From Bacteroidota bacterium (GTDB taxonomy: Bacteria; Bacteroidota; Bacteroidia; Chitinophagales; LD1): a DNA stretch of 48,154 nucleotides. This document shows positions 48,013-48,154 of the stretch, piece by piece; position 1 is the stretch's first letter, and each line of letters opens with the position of its first letter. The notes under the pieces are model-generated. The model made no database searches. It was not told the origin of the DNA and saw only the letters and a list, made by a program, of their open reading frames with translations. The translations under genes were made by a program, and so were the position numbers. The stretch covers positions 194,548 through 242,701 of the forward strand of contig JAFDYN010000002.1 in NCBI GenBank assembly GCA_018267385.1, read 5' to 3'.

Positions 48013-48154
48013 GAATACATTTTTGAATCAGAATTTTCAGAATGGTTTGAATAACTCTGAATGAATACAAAAAATGGTCTGAATCAGAATTTACAGAATT
48101 TTAGAATTGGCAGAATTAATACAAATACAATTTTGAACCACATAGATTTCTATG

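Overview
The window is a stretch of chromosome from a Bacteroidota bacterium, most like Chitinophagales or Sphingobacteriia. Four things point there. It encodes type IX secretion and gliding proteins (GldB, GldJ, PorP/SprF, PorU, PorV) and a secreted protein with a type IX sorting tail. It carries many copies of the Bacteroidota -7 promoter box TAnnTTTG, and its genes lack obvious Shine-Dalgarno sites. It has a 29-residue Cox24-like basic protein of the kind found in this phylum. Its intergenic spaces carry short palindromic repeats. Most of the window is a dense, moderately GC-rich core genome. Two patches are visibly A+T-rich: about 28519-29480 and about 32855-37560. Each lies directly 3' of a tRNA gene, which suggests acquired DNA.

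Layout. 1-9.3 kb: a tiny lipoprotein, polyphosphate kinase and exopolyphosphatase, an unknown helical protein, then a minus-strand block of HU, a TPR protein, the Cox24-like peptide and RNase G, then galE. 9.3-18.8 kb: murF, then the type IX secretion block, with gldJ and porP on the minus strand divergent from porU and porV. 18.8-24.2 kb: a minus-strand set of two tandem S41 (CtpA-type) proteases, gldB and a membrane protein. 24.3-28.5 kb: a VOC protein, tRNA-Leu(CAG), an HYR-domain secreted protein coupled to a DUF374 acyltransferase, NAD kinase and initiator tRNA-Met.

28.5-32.9 kb: an A+T-rich gene for a probable PD-(D/E)xK nuclease, then an MFS hexuronate-type transporter converging on a GHMP kinase-galU pair. 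The kinase resembles plant glucuronokinase and its stop codon overlaps the galU start by one base. Together the three genes could import glucuronate and convert it through glucuronate-1-phosphate to UDP-glucuronate. I regard this as the most interesting metabolic idea in the window. tRNA-Arg(CCG) follows. 32.9-37.6 kb: an A+T-rich minus-strand cluster of SnoaL-like protein, alpha/beta hydrolase, SDR, AraC regulator and metallo-beta-lactamase-fold hydrolase. The same direct-repeat motif precedes three of these genes and is the probable operator of the AraC protein.

37.7-48.2 kb: recQ, smpB, pcm, a type IX-sorted secreted protein, a GNAT acetyltransferase, a phosphohexomutase, a YceI protein preceded by a tandemly duplicated and truncated copy of its own 5' end, kynureninase with a heptanucleotide repeat inside the coding sequence, and an orphan protein resembling phage terminase small subunits. 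The last part is rich in interspersed palindromic repeats. No CRISPR array, rRNA, insertion sequence or replication origin was seen. All functional calls come from reading motifs by eye; no database search was run.
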